Source of the DNA: Geosiphon pyriformis
Lineage: Eukaryota > Glomeromycota > Glomeromycetes > Archaeosporales > Geosiphonaceae
Direction of reading: 5' to 3'
Length of the DNA: 64,000 nt
Assembly (NCBI GenBank): GCA_016748015.1
Contig: JAAOMT010000557.1
Coordinates: forward strand, 269,494-333,493
Within the stretch, counting starts at the first letter, position 1. Each line of letters starts with the position of its first letter. This document shows, piece by piece, positions 1 through 13,731 of the stretch. The notes beneath the pieces were generated by a model, which was given only the letters and a program-made list of their open reading frames with translations, was not told the origin of the DNA and searched no databases. The position numbers and the translations under genes were made by a program.

Positions 1-3000
1 TAAATATTACTACCATACTCCACCAAGTTTACCCATAATATTATGTAAAATAGCATATTAATATAAGTGCTAATAAAGGTGTTTAATGCTTATAAATTTA
101 CAGTTAAAATTTTTGTATTTAAAATATATGAAATCAAAAATAAATAACTTGCTAATTTAAAAAATAATCTATTTTTAATCATGTTATAAGTAGAATTCCA
201 CTGGATGGGACAATCCAGAATGAGTTTATAGTATTTAATTTGACATATATTACAGATGTATTTAAGATGTTCAAAACATTAGAACAAGATATAATTTTTA
301 ATTTATACAAAATTTATATAAAGAAAATTTTAAGTAAATATATTTGGTTTGGGTTTTTAACAAATATTTTGAAAACATTATTTTTTATTTTATCTAATAC
401 TGCCTGTATTACCAAATTTAGAATATGATCAAAGCATTAAAATTGAAGATTCTTCAAGTTTTATTGAATGTTTTTTTTTTCTAATTTTTTTATATAAGCA
501 TTATAATAACTTTAAGTCTTAGATAATACAAATACTAAAAATTTAACTCTAAAACAAAAATAAAAACCAATTTAAGCCAATATTAAAAAAACACTATTTT
601 TGATAATATAAACACTATAATAACTTTAAGTCTTAAATGATACTAATATATTATATAATATGCTAATTTTATTATTGGCTATTGACTAATACAAATTTAT
701 ATAAGAATATATATATGTATCTTTAATATAATTTTTTAATTTTCTAATACTTTAAAAAATTTATTGACAATATTTATTTTATTATATTGTTCACTCATTA
801 ATCTAAAATTAATTATTATTTGTTGAAAGTTCTAATTATTATTAATATAATAAGCAGTAACAAAGACAAAAGATTTTATTATTAGGAAATATTCAAAAAT
901 TTAATGTAAAAAAAATTTTGGACTTAATAATATCTAAATATGTCTATTATATTATAAATATAGGTGAAAAAAAAATAATATTTCATAATAAAAGTAGTGT
1001 TTACTTTTAATTTTTGTCTACTTAAGACATAAAATTCTATGACTTTATTTTTAATTATATTACCACAAACAAATAAGAAATAAAGTTTAAATATTGAAAT
1101 AATTTAATTAATTTAGGGTTTTTCATTATAAAAAGTAGTTATTAATAATTAATAAACCAAATAGTAATCATATTACAAAGTTTTTTATTATTAATTTTAA
1201 TAACAGTTATTATAGAAGACTAAAGCAGTTTTTTAGTTAGATTAGTTAAAAATCATAAAAAAAATAACAAATTTATTTATCAAAACATTTTTTCAATTAA
1301 TTTGCAATTTTTTTGGACATTTTGTCTTTTCTTATGATATTTTTCTATTATAATATATATTGTTTAGCAAAAAGCTTTTAAATAGTATTATAAAGATTTA
1401 GTAATGTCTGTAGTTTTACAAGAAAATGGTTTATACACACATTTTGAGACTGTATATTTAACTGTTTTTTTTATTTTGTCTACTCAAACTTATTAAAATA
1501 GTTTTATATTTTATTTTGAAAATTATATTTACTAAATATATTAATATTTAGACTATTTAGGTTATTAAATTTTATTATTTTGGATTTTGAATCTTAAGTA
1601 ACATTGAATAATTCTGACAATAAATTTATTTTGGTAAATTGAAGAATAGAATTGTTATATATATATAGTTTTATATATTTTTTTAACTGATTATAGTAAT
1701 TAAACAAAATAATGATTAATAAACAAATAGTACAAATTATATTTTTTTTAATTTCATTGAACTTAAACAAGTTTGTAAACCTTGAACCAGACTTGAATTG
1801 AACTTAAACTTGTCAAAAAGATTTAATGCCAAACTTGAATTGAATCTACTTTAAAAAATTAGTTTGGTTCAATTGAAATTCTAAATTATTTAAATAATAA
1901 TTTGGTCTATTATATTTACAAAGTATTTAAAATAGTTAATTAGCTTTTGTTAATCGAATTATTGTTTAAAAATAAGTTTATTATTTTTTATTTTAAGTTT
2001 TTATATTAGTATTTTATCAATTATATATTTGAATTAAGTTAAATTTTTTATAATTAAATTAATAAATTAGAGTTTATTTATTATTAAAAGATAATTTTAA
2101 TAAAAATAGTTTTAAAAAAAATATTAGTTTTAAAAAATATTTAAATTTAGATTAATTAATTTTTCGATAAATAATTTTATAATTAAAATAACAACATAAA
2201 ACAATTTAAAAAAAATAAAAAAGACAATTTATATTATTTATTAATATTATAATTAACAAAAAAATTTTAAATATAAGTAATTTTTTAATATTAATTATAA
2301 TATTATTTCTATTTTAATAAATTTAAGTAATTTACCAAATATTTAATTAATTTTTCTGTAAAAATAAGCCAATAAAAATCATTAAAAATATAATTTTAAA
2401 AATACAAATAATGTTAAAATAAATTTGTTTTATAAAATTTTTTAATTTAAAATAATAAATTTATTTAAAAATATTTTTATACATAAAAAAATCAAAAATA
2501 TAAATTAAATATGTGATATTATTTAATTAATTATGTTTTTATTAGTTAAAACAGTTTTTAAAAAATCATGATTTTTAAATTTTAATAACAGTATTTTAAA
2601 AAAAAATTTTAAATTTTAAAATTTTAAACTTTTGGATTTTAAAATTATAATTATATTTTGATAATTAAAATTATATATATTATAAATTTGTTAAATATTA
2701 ATTTTAATATAGATATTATTAAGTTTAAATTATATATTTCTGTATATTTTTAATTTAGTTATAAAAAAAATTATTATTTTAAATAATTTAATTTATTTAA
2801 TAAATTTTTAAGAGATTTTTTAGTTTTTTAGTTATTATATAATGTTAAATATAATAAAAATATATATATAACTATTGTTAAAGAATTTATTTTAAGAATT
2901 TATTTGTAAAATTATTATTAATTTTTAGAAATAGTTTTAAAATTAATATAAATATTGTAAATTTTATTTATAAATTAATAATTTATTATAAATTAGATAT

Positions 3001-3580
3001 CTAAATACAAAATTTTAAATACAAAATTAAATATATAAAAAAGATTAGTAACTGGCCACATATAATAAGTACATAAGTTTTAATTTTATATATTAGATAT
3101 TAATTGATTCATTAAAAAATTAATAAAAAAAATAAAAAAAGATTAATTGTTGTTAATAATTTTGTTTTATTTAATATTGTTGATTTATTAATAATTAAAA
3201 TTATGTTAAAAATATGTAAAATAAATTTTATCTATGATATTATAATTTGTTTTAATTTTAAATTTTTTTATTATTAATAGTTTTTTGCTAATTTTTGTTT
3301 ATTTACAAAAAATATATTTAATATAAATCTGTAATATTGTTTTAATTAACTTAAATAACTGATTATATATAATAAAAACATAAGTTATATTTATTTTAAA
3401 TTTTTAAATAAATATTATTTATGTATTTATTTTTATATTTAATTGATTATTTAATTAATTTAAATAATAAAATTTAAAAACCATTTATTTATTGTATATA
3501 TAAATAATTTAATTATTGTATTTAAAGATTGTAATAATAATAATAAATTTGGTTTTAAATTCAATTGATTATAAGAATAA

Positions 3581-3633
<53 letters not shown>

Positions 3634-3734
3634 GAAAAATAATAATAATTAATATATAAAAATAATAAAAATCCGATTGGGCCACACTTATTAAACCGAA
3701 TAAAAAAAAATCAACTTAAAATTTTTATTTTTAA

Positions 3735-3775
<41 letters not shown>

Positions 3776-4866
3776 GTATTTTTATTTTTAAATTATATTA
3801 TTATTATATATAAAATATATTATAATAAAATAAAATAAATATTTATATAAAATAACTAATATATTTAAAATATTAATATAATATATAAATATTAAATTGT
3901 ATTAATAAAAATATATAAAAATAAAATAATATAAACCTTTTTTTTATTTAAAAATTTATGTTAATTTTTATAATATATATTGTAATTTTTTATGTAATTT
4001 ATTTTATTTATATTAATTGTAAATATTTTATTATTATTTTTTATATATTTAAAAAAAAAAATTAAAATCAAGTTTTTTAAAATATCAAAGTATTTTTACT
4101 ATTTTAAAGTCTGTTTTTTTTTTTAGTTTTTATTAATTTTGTTATATTAGTATTTATTATAATTATTAATTTTATTTTGGTTATAAATAATAATTTTTTT
4201 TTATCATAAATAATAACAACAATAACAATAACAACAACAACAACAACAACAATAATAATAATAATATATTTATTAATTATATTTTTTAATATGTATAAAT
4301 AATTATAATAAAACAAGTTATATTTAAAAAAAATTTATAAAAAAAAGAATTTTTTATAAATATATATTTTAAATATTATTTTTTTAAGTCTTAATATTAT
4401 TTTTTATTGTTAAATAGTTTAGAATAATACATAATTAAATTTCTAAATTGTTATAAATTAACTAATTAATAATAATTGAATTATTAATGTAAAATATGAA
4501 ACCAATAATACAAATATTAAGATGATAATAAGAATCAAAAAAAAAAATTTATACTAAATCACAATTGATAATGAAACATTTAAATGTTCAAATATGTTTA
4601 AAATTAAAATTCATGATAATTAGGTAAAAAGAAAAGATAGAATCTTTTGATTATTATTAAACTTTGGAAGTTTTTTTTTGCTAATATCACGTGAATAAGT
4701 TTTTACCAAAATCACAATTAGCCATAATTGGACAATTTATTTTTCTTCCAAAAAGAAAAGTTATGCGTGCAATCTAAAAAGCAAATTCAGATTGTTTTTT
4801 AATTTTGATTTTTAAATTCTAATTTACCGTAATCTAGAATGATTGGACCCTGAATAAAAAGGTCAT
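1..4866. other. A+T-collapsed gene-free region
   Basis: Almost pure A/T sequence with no open frame that looks like a protein. It holds (AAT)n at about 3580-3632, (ATT)n at about 3738-3775 and an AAC/AAT tract near 4206-4265. A short stretch near 1740-1870 repeats a 'cttgaattgaa'-like motif. The composition matches that around the decayed LINE copies at 14-32 kb, so this may be the fully decayed remains of repeats; that is inference. Confidence 0.6.
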
Positions 4867-4868
4867 AT

Positions 4869-4870
<2 letters not shown>

Positions 4871-4919
<49 letters not shown>
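4871..4919 (+). repeat. Poly(A) tract, about 49 nt
   Basis: An uninterrupted run of A at the border between the A+T-collapsed block and the less extreme DNA to the right. It could be the tail of an old retroposed sequence or a simple repeat. No element could be recognised on either side. Confidence 0.8.
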
Positions 4920-4924
<5 letters not shown>

Positions 4925-6906
4925 CAATCATTGGTTTTCACTTATTCATTCGATTCCTTGGAATATTATTATCGTATGTTATTTTTAATAATCATGATGA
5001 AGAATGGTTTGTTGATGAAAAAGGGGATGACAGATTTAATTTCCTTTTCCGGAATCTGCAAACTTATCAGTTATTCCGTATTAAGATTTTAGATTTCTGG
5101 GTTGGGATTTTTCTTAATTATAATAATGTGGTCCAGCATTTTGTATCTTGGTAATATTGGATTAGAGATTTCTATGTTTTGATTCATTCAATTTTTTTTT
5201 ATTCTTTGATATTTACGAATCCTGATTTAGGGAAATCAGTTAAATTCATTTTGGTAGAAAAAAAAAAATTTTAAAAGAACTTTGTTTGATGTACCAGAAT
5301 CCGAAATATCAAATATCTAAAAGAGATGACATTTGAAAAAAAAATACGTTATTGCGATCATTGTTCTTTTTTACAGGTCGCTATAACGGTCTGAAAATGG
5401 TCATCAAGAATCATCCATCATGGTACGAATTCATAACGCGGGAAATCAACAAGGTTGGAAATTATAAACTTGTGGGGAAACCAAAAGAACAATCAAAAAA
5501 GCAAGCAAATAAGAAAACCAAACAATTTGAACAACAAATAATGATCATTTGTGTAGTAAATAAATAAAGAAAAGTAAACACAGAGTTTGATCAACAAAAA
5601 GGTCATCATGCAAATATTTGCCAGGTCAAAATTCTGAAGTTTTTTTTTTTTGAAATATAGTTCTCTTAATAAAAAAAAAGTGCGTGAGTCCTTTGTGTTA
5701 CATGTGTGGGTAATTTTTGATTGTTTGACTGTTGTTTAAGTAAATAAATAAATAAATAAATAAATAAATTTGAAAATGCAATATATTTTCTAAAAACCTT
5801 TTTTTTTTTTTTTTTAAATTAAAACAATCTAAACCATTAGATTCTTTGGCAAAAAGAAAAACTCGTTTTTCATCCCTAATTTTCCAAATTTAAATCTCTT
5901 TTGGATCCTGGGAGCAGCTGATCAGTTTTAAAGGTAGGATTTAATATGAAAGAAACGATTCATAATTATTCAGTATTTTTTTCACCCGTTCGCCAAGATC
6001 ACTTTTTGGGCTTTCCCATCGAATTTTATCACGCCAACATAATGTCACTTACTTAATCGGTATAGCGCATTTACCAAATTTTTCATTGTGTATCTAAAAG
6101 GTCACGCGTGCCATTGTTTTACCATTCGTATATTAAAGCTGGTCAATAACCTAGTTCATTTTAAGAACATAACCAGGAGATCTTTAACGTCTTAAAGTAA
6201 TAAAATTCCCGCGCATCAAAAACCATCACTGATCATCAAAATAGTCTTTTATCGTTAAAATTTTAAAATGAAAAATTTGTTCCTAGAGATATTTTGATCC
6301 AATGAATGATTTTTCCGTTATTATTGTCAAGGCGTCGAGTTTCATTTTTTTAGTCGGTTATAATTTCAATATCTGATCGCGTCAGGGATAGAGTCTAGGC
6401 TCTAGACCAAGTGAATAAAAAAAAAAAAAAAATGAAAATGAAAATGAAATAAAATAAAATAAAATAAAATAAAATAAAAAATAGAGATAAAATTAAAATC
6501 CCCGCCCACCCAATTCTGATCATCGATCTTTCTAGAAAAAAAGTTTTTTAAAAATTTCCCGGTTTCAACCGATCATCATTTTTGGGATCGTTCTCACTTG
6601 TCACCACGAAAAGACACACAAAACAAAAACGAAACTGCAGCAATTTCTGGTCACCAGGCCTCTAGTTAACTGTGGAAAATTTCCCAAGGGTGTACGATGA
6701 CAGTTTTGGTAATTGCTAAAATTATTGTTTATTCTTTATCTTTTTCTTGTGTCAACAAAGGAGCAATGATAGCAAACAGTAATCAATCAACGAGATCTTT
6801 TATTAGAATTTTTGATATTGGCGCGTGTCCAAGTTCGGAATTTGATTATACAACAAACACACAAAAAATTTGATTAAAAAAATTTAATCTCATTCTATCT
6901 CTTTTA

Positions 6907-6970
6907 ATATTTGGTCTTTTGACGATGATGATGATGATGATGATTAATATTTGGTCTTTTGACGATGATT

Positions 6971-7009
<39 letters not shown>

Positions 7010-7013
7010 GTGA
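6907..7013 (+). repeat. Tandem duplication carrying (GAT)n
   Basis: The motif 'aatatttggtcttttgacga' occurs twice, at about 6907 and 6949. Each copy is followed by a GAT trinucleotide tract, short in the first and interrupted and longer in the second. This looks like a local duplication mediated by the microsatellite. Confidence 0.8.
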
Positions 7014-7747
7014 CGATGGCGACAGCGACAACTAAGACAAGACGGCGTGATCAAAAGAAAAAATGCTGCAAGATGATGACAAAATTGTTCGATGACACGA
7101 AAAAAATCATTTGAGGAAAAGATATTTAAAAACGATTAATGGGATATGTAGTGTTCATGATTAGGAAAGCTAACTGTTGCCCCGGTTTCGCAATAATGGT
7201 ATCATGCTTAGAAGGCAACTTGAAAATTAAACCTAAAATTCAAAGGTCGTTATTTATACCAGAATCCAGTTAGTTTTGCAATTCATTTCGCACGTTTCAA
7301 GTTTCGATCTTCGATGACAACAGCCTCGAACATGCCCCGTGATGTGGTGAAACAAGCATTGATTTTTTTTTTTTTAAAAAAAAAAATCCACCGAAAATGA
7401 CAAGCTTTCATCATATATTCACACACCTAAAAAAAAAACAACAATATCAATAAAAATTTTTTTTTTTTAAAAATCAATCATCAGATCAACAGAATTTCCT
7501 TTTGGATTTTTGACATGCGATATTTTTGATAAATTACGATGTCTTATCACCTTTAGATATTTATGACATCGAATTATGTGAATACCGTCATTCATTGAGC
7601 TTTAGGCAATTAGGGTTATTTGTTTTATATAATCTCAAAAAAAAAAAAAAAAATTGAAAATAACGAGAACCTGTTAAAATTGTGATATGAAACTGTTTAA
7701 TATAAAAAAATCGCTATAATAAAATAACGATAAAAATAATAAAAATA

Positions 7748-7779
<32 letters not shown>

Positions 7780-8762
7780 TAATAAATAATAACTTTTACC
7801 ATCCTAAGCTATATCTATACTAATTAAAAATACTTATCATCCTATTTTGGTGTTCAAATAAAAGTCATGAAATCGACTTAATTACGATTTAAAAGGATTC
7901 AATTGGCTTAATTCAAAAATTTTTGTTATATATGAATTTAAAATTAATAAAAAATAATTTGAATTTTTAAAATTTGATTTGATTTGATTTGATTTGATTT
8001 GATTTGATCACAAAAAAGTGTATTATAAGAATCAAAAATTTAAATTTAAATTTTTTTTTGTTACTTGAGACATCAATTAATTTTTGATTATAATTTACAA
8101 AAAATATATATATATATAATTTTTTCTCTGTTTATAATATTTAAAAATTTTTGAAAATGTAAAAAAAATAAATAAATAAATAACTAAATCTATTTTTCCA
8201 AGTAAAAAAGTTCTTTCCGATCGGACGATCAAATTTTAAAAATTGAATTATTTCCCTCTTTAATATTTTATATGAAAATGAAAAATAACCAAAAAATTAA
8301 ATGAATTTCCATTTTTTCATTAAAAAGATCATCAAATTTTAAAAAAGAGAAAATCTTAACCCAAAAATCCAACTAAAAAAGTACTTGATATAGATTGGGT
8401 AAGTGATGGTTTTTTTTTTTTTTTTACCACTTTCCAATATGAGAAAAAAAAAAATAAAAAAAAAAACTAGTTCCCTAATCCAAGTTCTGATAGATTCACT
8501 TTTTACATTTGAACTTTAACAAAATTGGATAAATTTGAAGTTCGAACAATATCTAATTTTCTTTTTTTAATTAAATATATTTGTTCATAATAAAAAATAT
8601 ATCATATTATATATATATTTTTGTACATACAGTGTAACGTTTGAAGTAATGGGAACACAAAAAAAATTGGATATTTCTTTCCATTTTTGATTATTGTCTG
8701 CGTTAAAGTATTAGTGTATTTATGTATATATATATATATGAATAAATGTATTTATGTATTTA

Positions 8763-8841
8763 TGTATGTATGTATGTATGTATGTATGTATGTATGTATG
8801 TATGTATGTATGTATGTATGTATGTATGTATGTATGTATGT
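8763..8841 (+). repeat. (TGTA)n tetranucleotide microsatellite
   Basis: About twenty uninterrupted ATGT units. All three frames stay open across the tract, which creates several overlapping spurious open frames made of Met, Tyr, Val and Cys repeats. These are not genes. Confidence 0.95.
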
Positions 8842-9158
8842 GTATATATGTATTTGTGTACATATGTATTTGTGTATTGTGTGTGCCCTGTGCTCACTAC
8901 ATCTGTAACTCTTTTTATATTTTTATTTGGCGTCACAAAACAATTTCAACCTCCAAACTGTACATACACACAAATTCACTTAATACACATATATCCAAAA
9001 ACAAAAAAAAAACCCTCCCCCCTCTCCCCATAATCATCTTACATCAATCAATGTTCGCGCTTTTTTTTCTTTTTCTTTTCCGCCTTTTCTATTGTACAAT
9101 AATTTTTCAGTCTCCCTAATCTTGAAATTTTATTTTTCTTTTTGCTTCAAAAAAAAAT

Positions 9159-9232
9159 TCATTATCATCATCATTATCATCATCATCATCATTATTCCCG
9201 TCATCATCATTATCATTATCATCATCGTCATC
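9159..9232 (+). repeat. (ATC)n imperfect microsatellite
   Basis: Imperfect ATC/ATT trinucleotide tract about 1.2 kb upstream of the GATA-factor start. It is the reverse complement of the GAT tract at 6924-7013, so the two could pair as a long inverted repeat. I see no evidence that they do. Confidence 0.85.
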
Positions 9233-10424
9233 CCCCAACATAATATTCTTATCACAAAAAACACACATACACACTTTCGAATTTAGGAAATTTTTTGACC
9301 ATTATTTATTTCTTTGGATTTAAAATATCACACCATCAATCGTATCAAATCAAATCAATTCAATTCAAAAATCCCTAAACCTCTTTCTCTCTGCTAATAG
9401 AAATCTCTCTTACCTTCTTTTACCCACCTTCTCTTGGTCGATTTTCCGATTTTCCCATTGAAACAACTTTATCCTTATCTACCACTTTTTTTTTATATAT
9501 CAATAGATTCTTTTTTTTAGACTTATCTTTGGTTTAATACTATACAATATATTTTCCTACATCATCACTAATATTTATTATTGGTGGTCTCGGTCAATTT
9601 TCACTTTTTGTCGTCGACTTTCCTGTTTATACCCGTCCTTTACATACGAATTGTCGTCGACCCTTTCGGTTCACCTCTAAAAATTTTCTCACTTACTAGA
9701 CTAATTTCTAAATTTCTATTTGCAAAAGCTTAGGCTTTCCAATTTTTTTTTTAATTTTTTGCTTTGTGAAATAGTCAAAATTCCATTTTCATAACTCTCT
9801 ATCCACTCAAGAGCCGCGCTTGACACGGTTCGAAACAATTTAACGATAAATACAATACAATCCAATCCAATCCAATCCAATCTAATAAAATCAAAATTCC
9901 TTTGTACCGTGCTATTTCTCAAGTCTCGAGGTAAGAGTCAACGGACAATAAACCGCTTTCTCGGACAAAAAGAACACGCATAGTAGAAATACGACTTAAA
10001 AGATAAACAACCATTTTGACGACTACTCATGTGTGTCATAAACAGCAAAGACAAATGTATTATTCTCCGCCTTTACTTGTCCCTAACCTCAAAACTGTCT
10101 TTGACACCCGAGGCGAATATAATGGCTCGTCCAGTTGATTGAGGAGTATTTCGAGACCCCATTGAAAAGGTTTACTCCTCACCCATTGAACACAATTGAA
10201 ATCACCAACAAACAGTCAATCAATTGTTACCATCGATCTTAAAGATTTAGGTGTTTGTTTGAACGGAATTTCTTGATTCTTTTCGATACTAAGAGTTGTT
10301 GGCTCCTCACTCAATTGACATAGCCCCCCCTCCCCCTCAAAACTCTTGGAATTTCTTTGTGGCCTAGCTGATTTTTAAAATATCCACCTAACTTCTTTGA
10401 AATTACCTTTCTTCAAAATTCATC

Positions 10425-12147
10425 ATGTTCCTTAGGTTAAAAAAAAAGGGAGATCTTTCAACCATGAACTTATCCTTCTCAGAAGTGTCTTCACATTTTG
10501 GTATACCAACTCCACCACCGGCCTTCGATCACCCGGATATCAAAAGTCCTTTCTTTTCGTTAAGGAAGAATGATCAAATGTTATCTGCCCCTCCTTCTTC
10601 GAGCGGCACAGAAGCTGGTTCACCGGAACCAAGTACTCCTATCAGTACAACTGCATCACGAATATCCAAATCTCGCTATGTAATCTCAGACATCACAGAT
10701 CTATCAACGCTTCTTCCCGCGATTGCAAAGGCTCATAATATTAGAACAGAAGTTTCCTTCGATTCCTGCAGTGAGTCAACCTCATCAAATGCTTATGAAA
10801 CTATCTCTGCTTACTCGTGTGTCTCCTTGTCAAAGTCTAAGCGAAAACGAAAAGGAACCCCTAATCGCTCACCAGACCATGGTGAATATGATTTCGATCC
10901 TGGCATGGTTTTTCGCTTTCCTGTAGTCTTCTCTGAAAGTTCTGCTCCTGGTACACCGACTATTGCTATTTCGAGTGAATCGGATCTTGCTTCTAACGAG
11001 GGCAATTCTACCGATTCCATCTCTTTAAGATTCACAGCGGTCCCACCTCCAACAACAACAACAACAACAACAACAATAATAACAAGCATTGACTCTTCGT
11101 CTGCGAGTCAGCCCTCGTCCTTAGCAACTCTCATTCATCGTCCTGTTCTATTGCCCGACGTTGTTAGATCGATCGAGGAAGCAAGAATGTCTAAGCTTAG
11201 ATCTCGACCTACAACTCGTGCTAAAAATAAGAAGGTCGATGAATTTAATCTTTATGGATTGAATGGATTAGATTTGCTGATAGATGCTGCAAATCATGCC
11301 CACAATCAGAGTAGCAATACCCCCAAGAATAGTCACACAATTTACAATCACTTTCAAGAAGATCAAAATTTCCAAGCCCCACGTCGTACCTTGAGACCTG
11401 CCGCAGCAACAACAACAACAACAACGACGACGACGACAACAACAACAACAGCGTTTTCATCAGGAGCCAAATTTCTCACATTAAAATCGCGTTCTTCTTC
11501 TCAAACAACGAGTGCCGCTTCAATCTCGTCTTATAAATCATCGGCGGGACGCTCTACTACTGAATACAGTAGCCCGTCTTCATACTATTATAATACGTCA
11601 AAAAGACGATCGTCGATATCATTATCTTCATTTTCGTCAGACCTCAGTGATCCTGATGATGTAAATACTGATAATTATGGCGACGATGAAGATGATCCAG
11701 ATTTCGCTCCAAGTCCCAAGCATGTTAAGCTGGGACCTGGTTTAGGTCTTGGAATTACTGTCCCTCCACCATCCTATACTAGAGAACGCAAGGATGCTCC
11801 CCACAGGACAAAAGTTTGTGCTAGTTGTAGGACAAAAAGTACCCCATGCTGGAGACCTGGATGGCGATCTGATCTTTTTTTGTGCAATAGCTGTGGACTT
11901 AGGTAATTTTTCTTCAGGGGAAATTTTGATTGATTTCTTGTTTTTTTTTTTTTTTGAATCCGATTTAAGTTTTACGATTAACTTAATTTTTCATGATAAT
12001 AGATACAAAAAAACTAAATGTGTCTGTACAAACACCGAATGTCGATACATTCCACTCAAATCTGAATACAATGCGATGTTTAAAAAACCAAAAAATGGTG
12101 ATTGGTCTGATGCCAAAAGATGTTGCAAATGCCATACCGCTTTATGA
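10425..12147 (+). CDS. GATA-type zinc-finger protein, Ash1-like
   Basis: Two exons, 10425-11902 and 12003-12147, split in codon phase 2 by a 100-nt intron (donor gtaatt, acceptor tag), give 540 aa. The first 460 residues are Ser/Thr/Pro-rich and low complexity, with two poly-Thr runs from ACA repeats and an acidic patch before the finger. The zinc finger has Cys465, Cys468, Cys487 and Cys490 (C-x2-C-x18-C-x2-C), with CWRPGW inside and CNSCGLRYKK at the end. A second Cys-rich part follows (Cys499, 501, 506, 533, 534, 536) with an IPLKSE motif. This layout resembles the yeast Ash1-type GATA finger and its C-terminal extension, a family of nuclear DNA-binding repressors. The exact orthologue is uncertain. 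Another in-frame ATG at 10464 also has A at -3 and could be the true start. The intron splits the finger just after the last zinc-binding pair. Confidence 0.85.
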
Positions 12148-13428
12148 AATTGACCAATTCAACCCTTCAATATTATTTTTTTGGAAGAGAATCAACATGC
12201 CAAATATTCTTCAAAGGTTTTCTCTTCCCCATTTCTAAAAACACCAATAAGAGTTAGGTTTTTGAACATGAATGGTGGATAAATTTGTTTATTAAGAAAC
12301 GAAATTGGAATTTTTGATTTTTCCATATCATGCCTGTTCCTTTATGCATTTTTTTCAACCGGTTTTTTTGACAATTGTCTCAATTATTCTATTACCAACC
12401 CTTTTTTATCCCACAAGTATAAAAAAACAAGAATTCATTTTTTTCATTTTGGGTGAGATTCGATAAAACTATATCCTATTTCATTTTATGAATTTTTTGA
12501 AATTTCCACCACTAAGATTTTGAATTTCTACTATGTAATTTTTTATTCTTTGCATCCATCTCCTCTACTTTGATGTTTCTTTTGGTTTTCATCAACCATG
12601 TCCCAAAAAGTCACCCTTTTTTTCATCCCTTACCCCACTTTTTTTCTTCATGCCCTCACTTTCCCCTTTTTTTACCCTTATAAATAGTTCTTTTCTTTTG
12701 TTCCATGCTTTGCGCAGGGCGCCTTTATTGGTTTCGTCGTGTTCTCGCGGTGCTAGCGCCACGCAATTTTTCTGTTCTGTTTTTTTCTTGAAATATTCTC
12801 CCGACACATAACCCCCATTCAAACCCCAGATCCTTGGGCAATCATGAAGAAAAAAGTTGTTAAATTTCTTGTTATATTATGTATTATAAATTTTTCTTTT
12901 TTCTCGCTCAATATTTGAACATAAAAAAAATTTTATGTGTGATTGCGCGCTGACGGCGTCTTTATTGAGTTTTGAAATTTATGTCTGGACATTGTAGGAA
13001 TTCTGGTGTTTTTACCTGAAGATTGGAAAAGAACCTATTGAGAAAAGATCTTGGGTGCAAAATGATGAATTTAAATTATGGGACGTGGCAATTAAATATC
13101 CAGAAATCCTAATTCTCTACAATGGAATACCCAGATGTGCCATCATAATTTCTATAATTGGAGCAAGAAAGCTTGAAAATTTCAACTTTGCATTCAATGT
13201 GATTTTCTGTGTACGGCCTTTTTTTAAAAAAAAGATTAGGAAAAATCAGGTTATTAACAATGATGATATTAATAATTTCCCGATTTTCCAAATTTTGAGC
13301 TGTTTTTGTATTACATGTCAAACAATTTAGGGATTGTCCATTTTTTCAACGGAAAATTTTCGTGCCAAGGAAAATTTAAATAAATAAATAAAAAAAAAAA
13401 AAGAAGAGAACTTTGAACAGATAATAAA
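12148..13428. other. 3' flank and intergenic, no supported gene
   Basis: The first few hundred bases are probably the 3' UTR of the GATA gene. Short G+C-richer patches occur at about 12715-12765 and 12945-12965, but I found no tRNA arms or open frame in them. Frames at 12592-12822 (minus) and 13055-13330 (plus) lack a recognisable domain or splice context. Confidence 0.4.
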
Positions 13429-13731
13429 TTAATTTAAGAACTTGGGACATTGTGCAAGATTCATTATCAACTTATTTATATTATCATAATATTTAGACCC
13501 AGATCCAATCTTTACCTGATGAGTGGTACAAGGAACAGAACATGATTTAACGATCACCATATATGTTATTTCCTCATCTTTTGGATCACCATATTTTGTC
13601 TTCTTTCTTCCCAATACGTGTTCGTAAAAACTCTGCGTCTTTTTTTCTGTAATGAAAGAAAACCTTTGAAATAATTTTCCAATATCAATGAACTCGGTAA
13701 ATTTGATGTGTTCCAATAACTTGGTAAACAT
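13429..13731 (-). CDS. Hypothetical 100-residue open frame
   Basis: An ATG-initiated minus-strand frame of 100 codons with fairly balanced amino-acid composition, less A+T-driven than its neighbours. It contains a hydrophilic middle and ends in CPKFLN. I recognise no family, signal peptide or membrane segment. It lies alone between the GATA gene and A+T-collapsed DNA. It may be one exon of a broken gene or chance. Confidence 0.25.
   Translation of the reverse strand: MFTKLLEHIKFTEFIDIGKLFQRFSFITEKKTQSFYEHVLGRKKTKYGDPKDEEITYMVIVKSCSVPCTTHQVKIGSGSKYYDNINKLIMNLAQCPKFLN

Larger units (their letters stand above)
4920..10424. other. Long microsatellite-rich non-coding region upstream of the GATA gene
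   Basis: About 5.5 kb with no convincing gene. Base composition is clearly less A+T-extreme than at 1-4.9 kb and resembles gene flanks. It contains (AAAT)n near 5742-5769, (AAAAT)n near 6447-6480, (GAT)n at 6924-7013, a TTTGAT pentamer tract near 7974-8007, (TGTA)n at 8763-8841, (ATC)n at 9159-9232 and a CAATC tract near 9855-9885. One short stretch at 5377-5567 starts just after a pyrimidine-rich 'tttttacag' and could be an isolated 3' exon, but I could not connect it to anything. The distal part may be promoter and 5' UTR of the downstream transcription-factor gene. Confidence 0.5.

Noticed and set aside
4867-5154. Open frame starting with a poly-Lys run
   Set aside because: The start is the poly(A) tract; the remainder has no recognisable protein features.
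5352-5567. Frame after a possible acceptor site
   Set aside because: Could be a terminal exon, but no upstream exon, family or donor could be linked; too weak to annotate as a gene.
6907-7013. CRISPR-like or iterated array
   Set aside because: It is a trinucleotide microsatellite with one local duplication; no spacer structure, and the genome is eukaryotic.
8687-9119. Three overlapping plus-strand open frames of 73-121 codons
   Set aside because: They arise from the (TGTA)n tract, which is open in all three frames; no domain or splice context.
10811-11460. Minus-strand frames inside the GATA gene
   Set aside because: Antisense shadows of ACA-repeat coding sequence.
12700-12770. G+C-richer patch considered as a tRNA or structured RNA
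   Set aside because: No cloverleaf arms and no B-box-like sequence found; similarly no tRNA seen elsewhere in the window.
12592-12822. Minus-strand frame rich in Lys and Glu
   Set aside because: Composition follows the pyrimidine-rich 3' flank of the GATA gene; no homology pattern.
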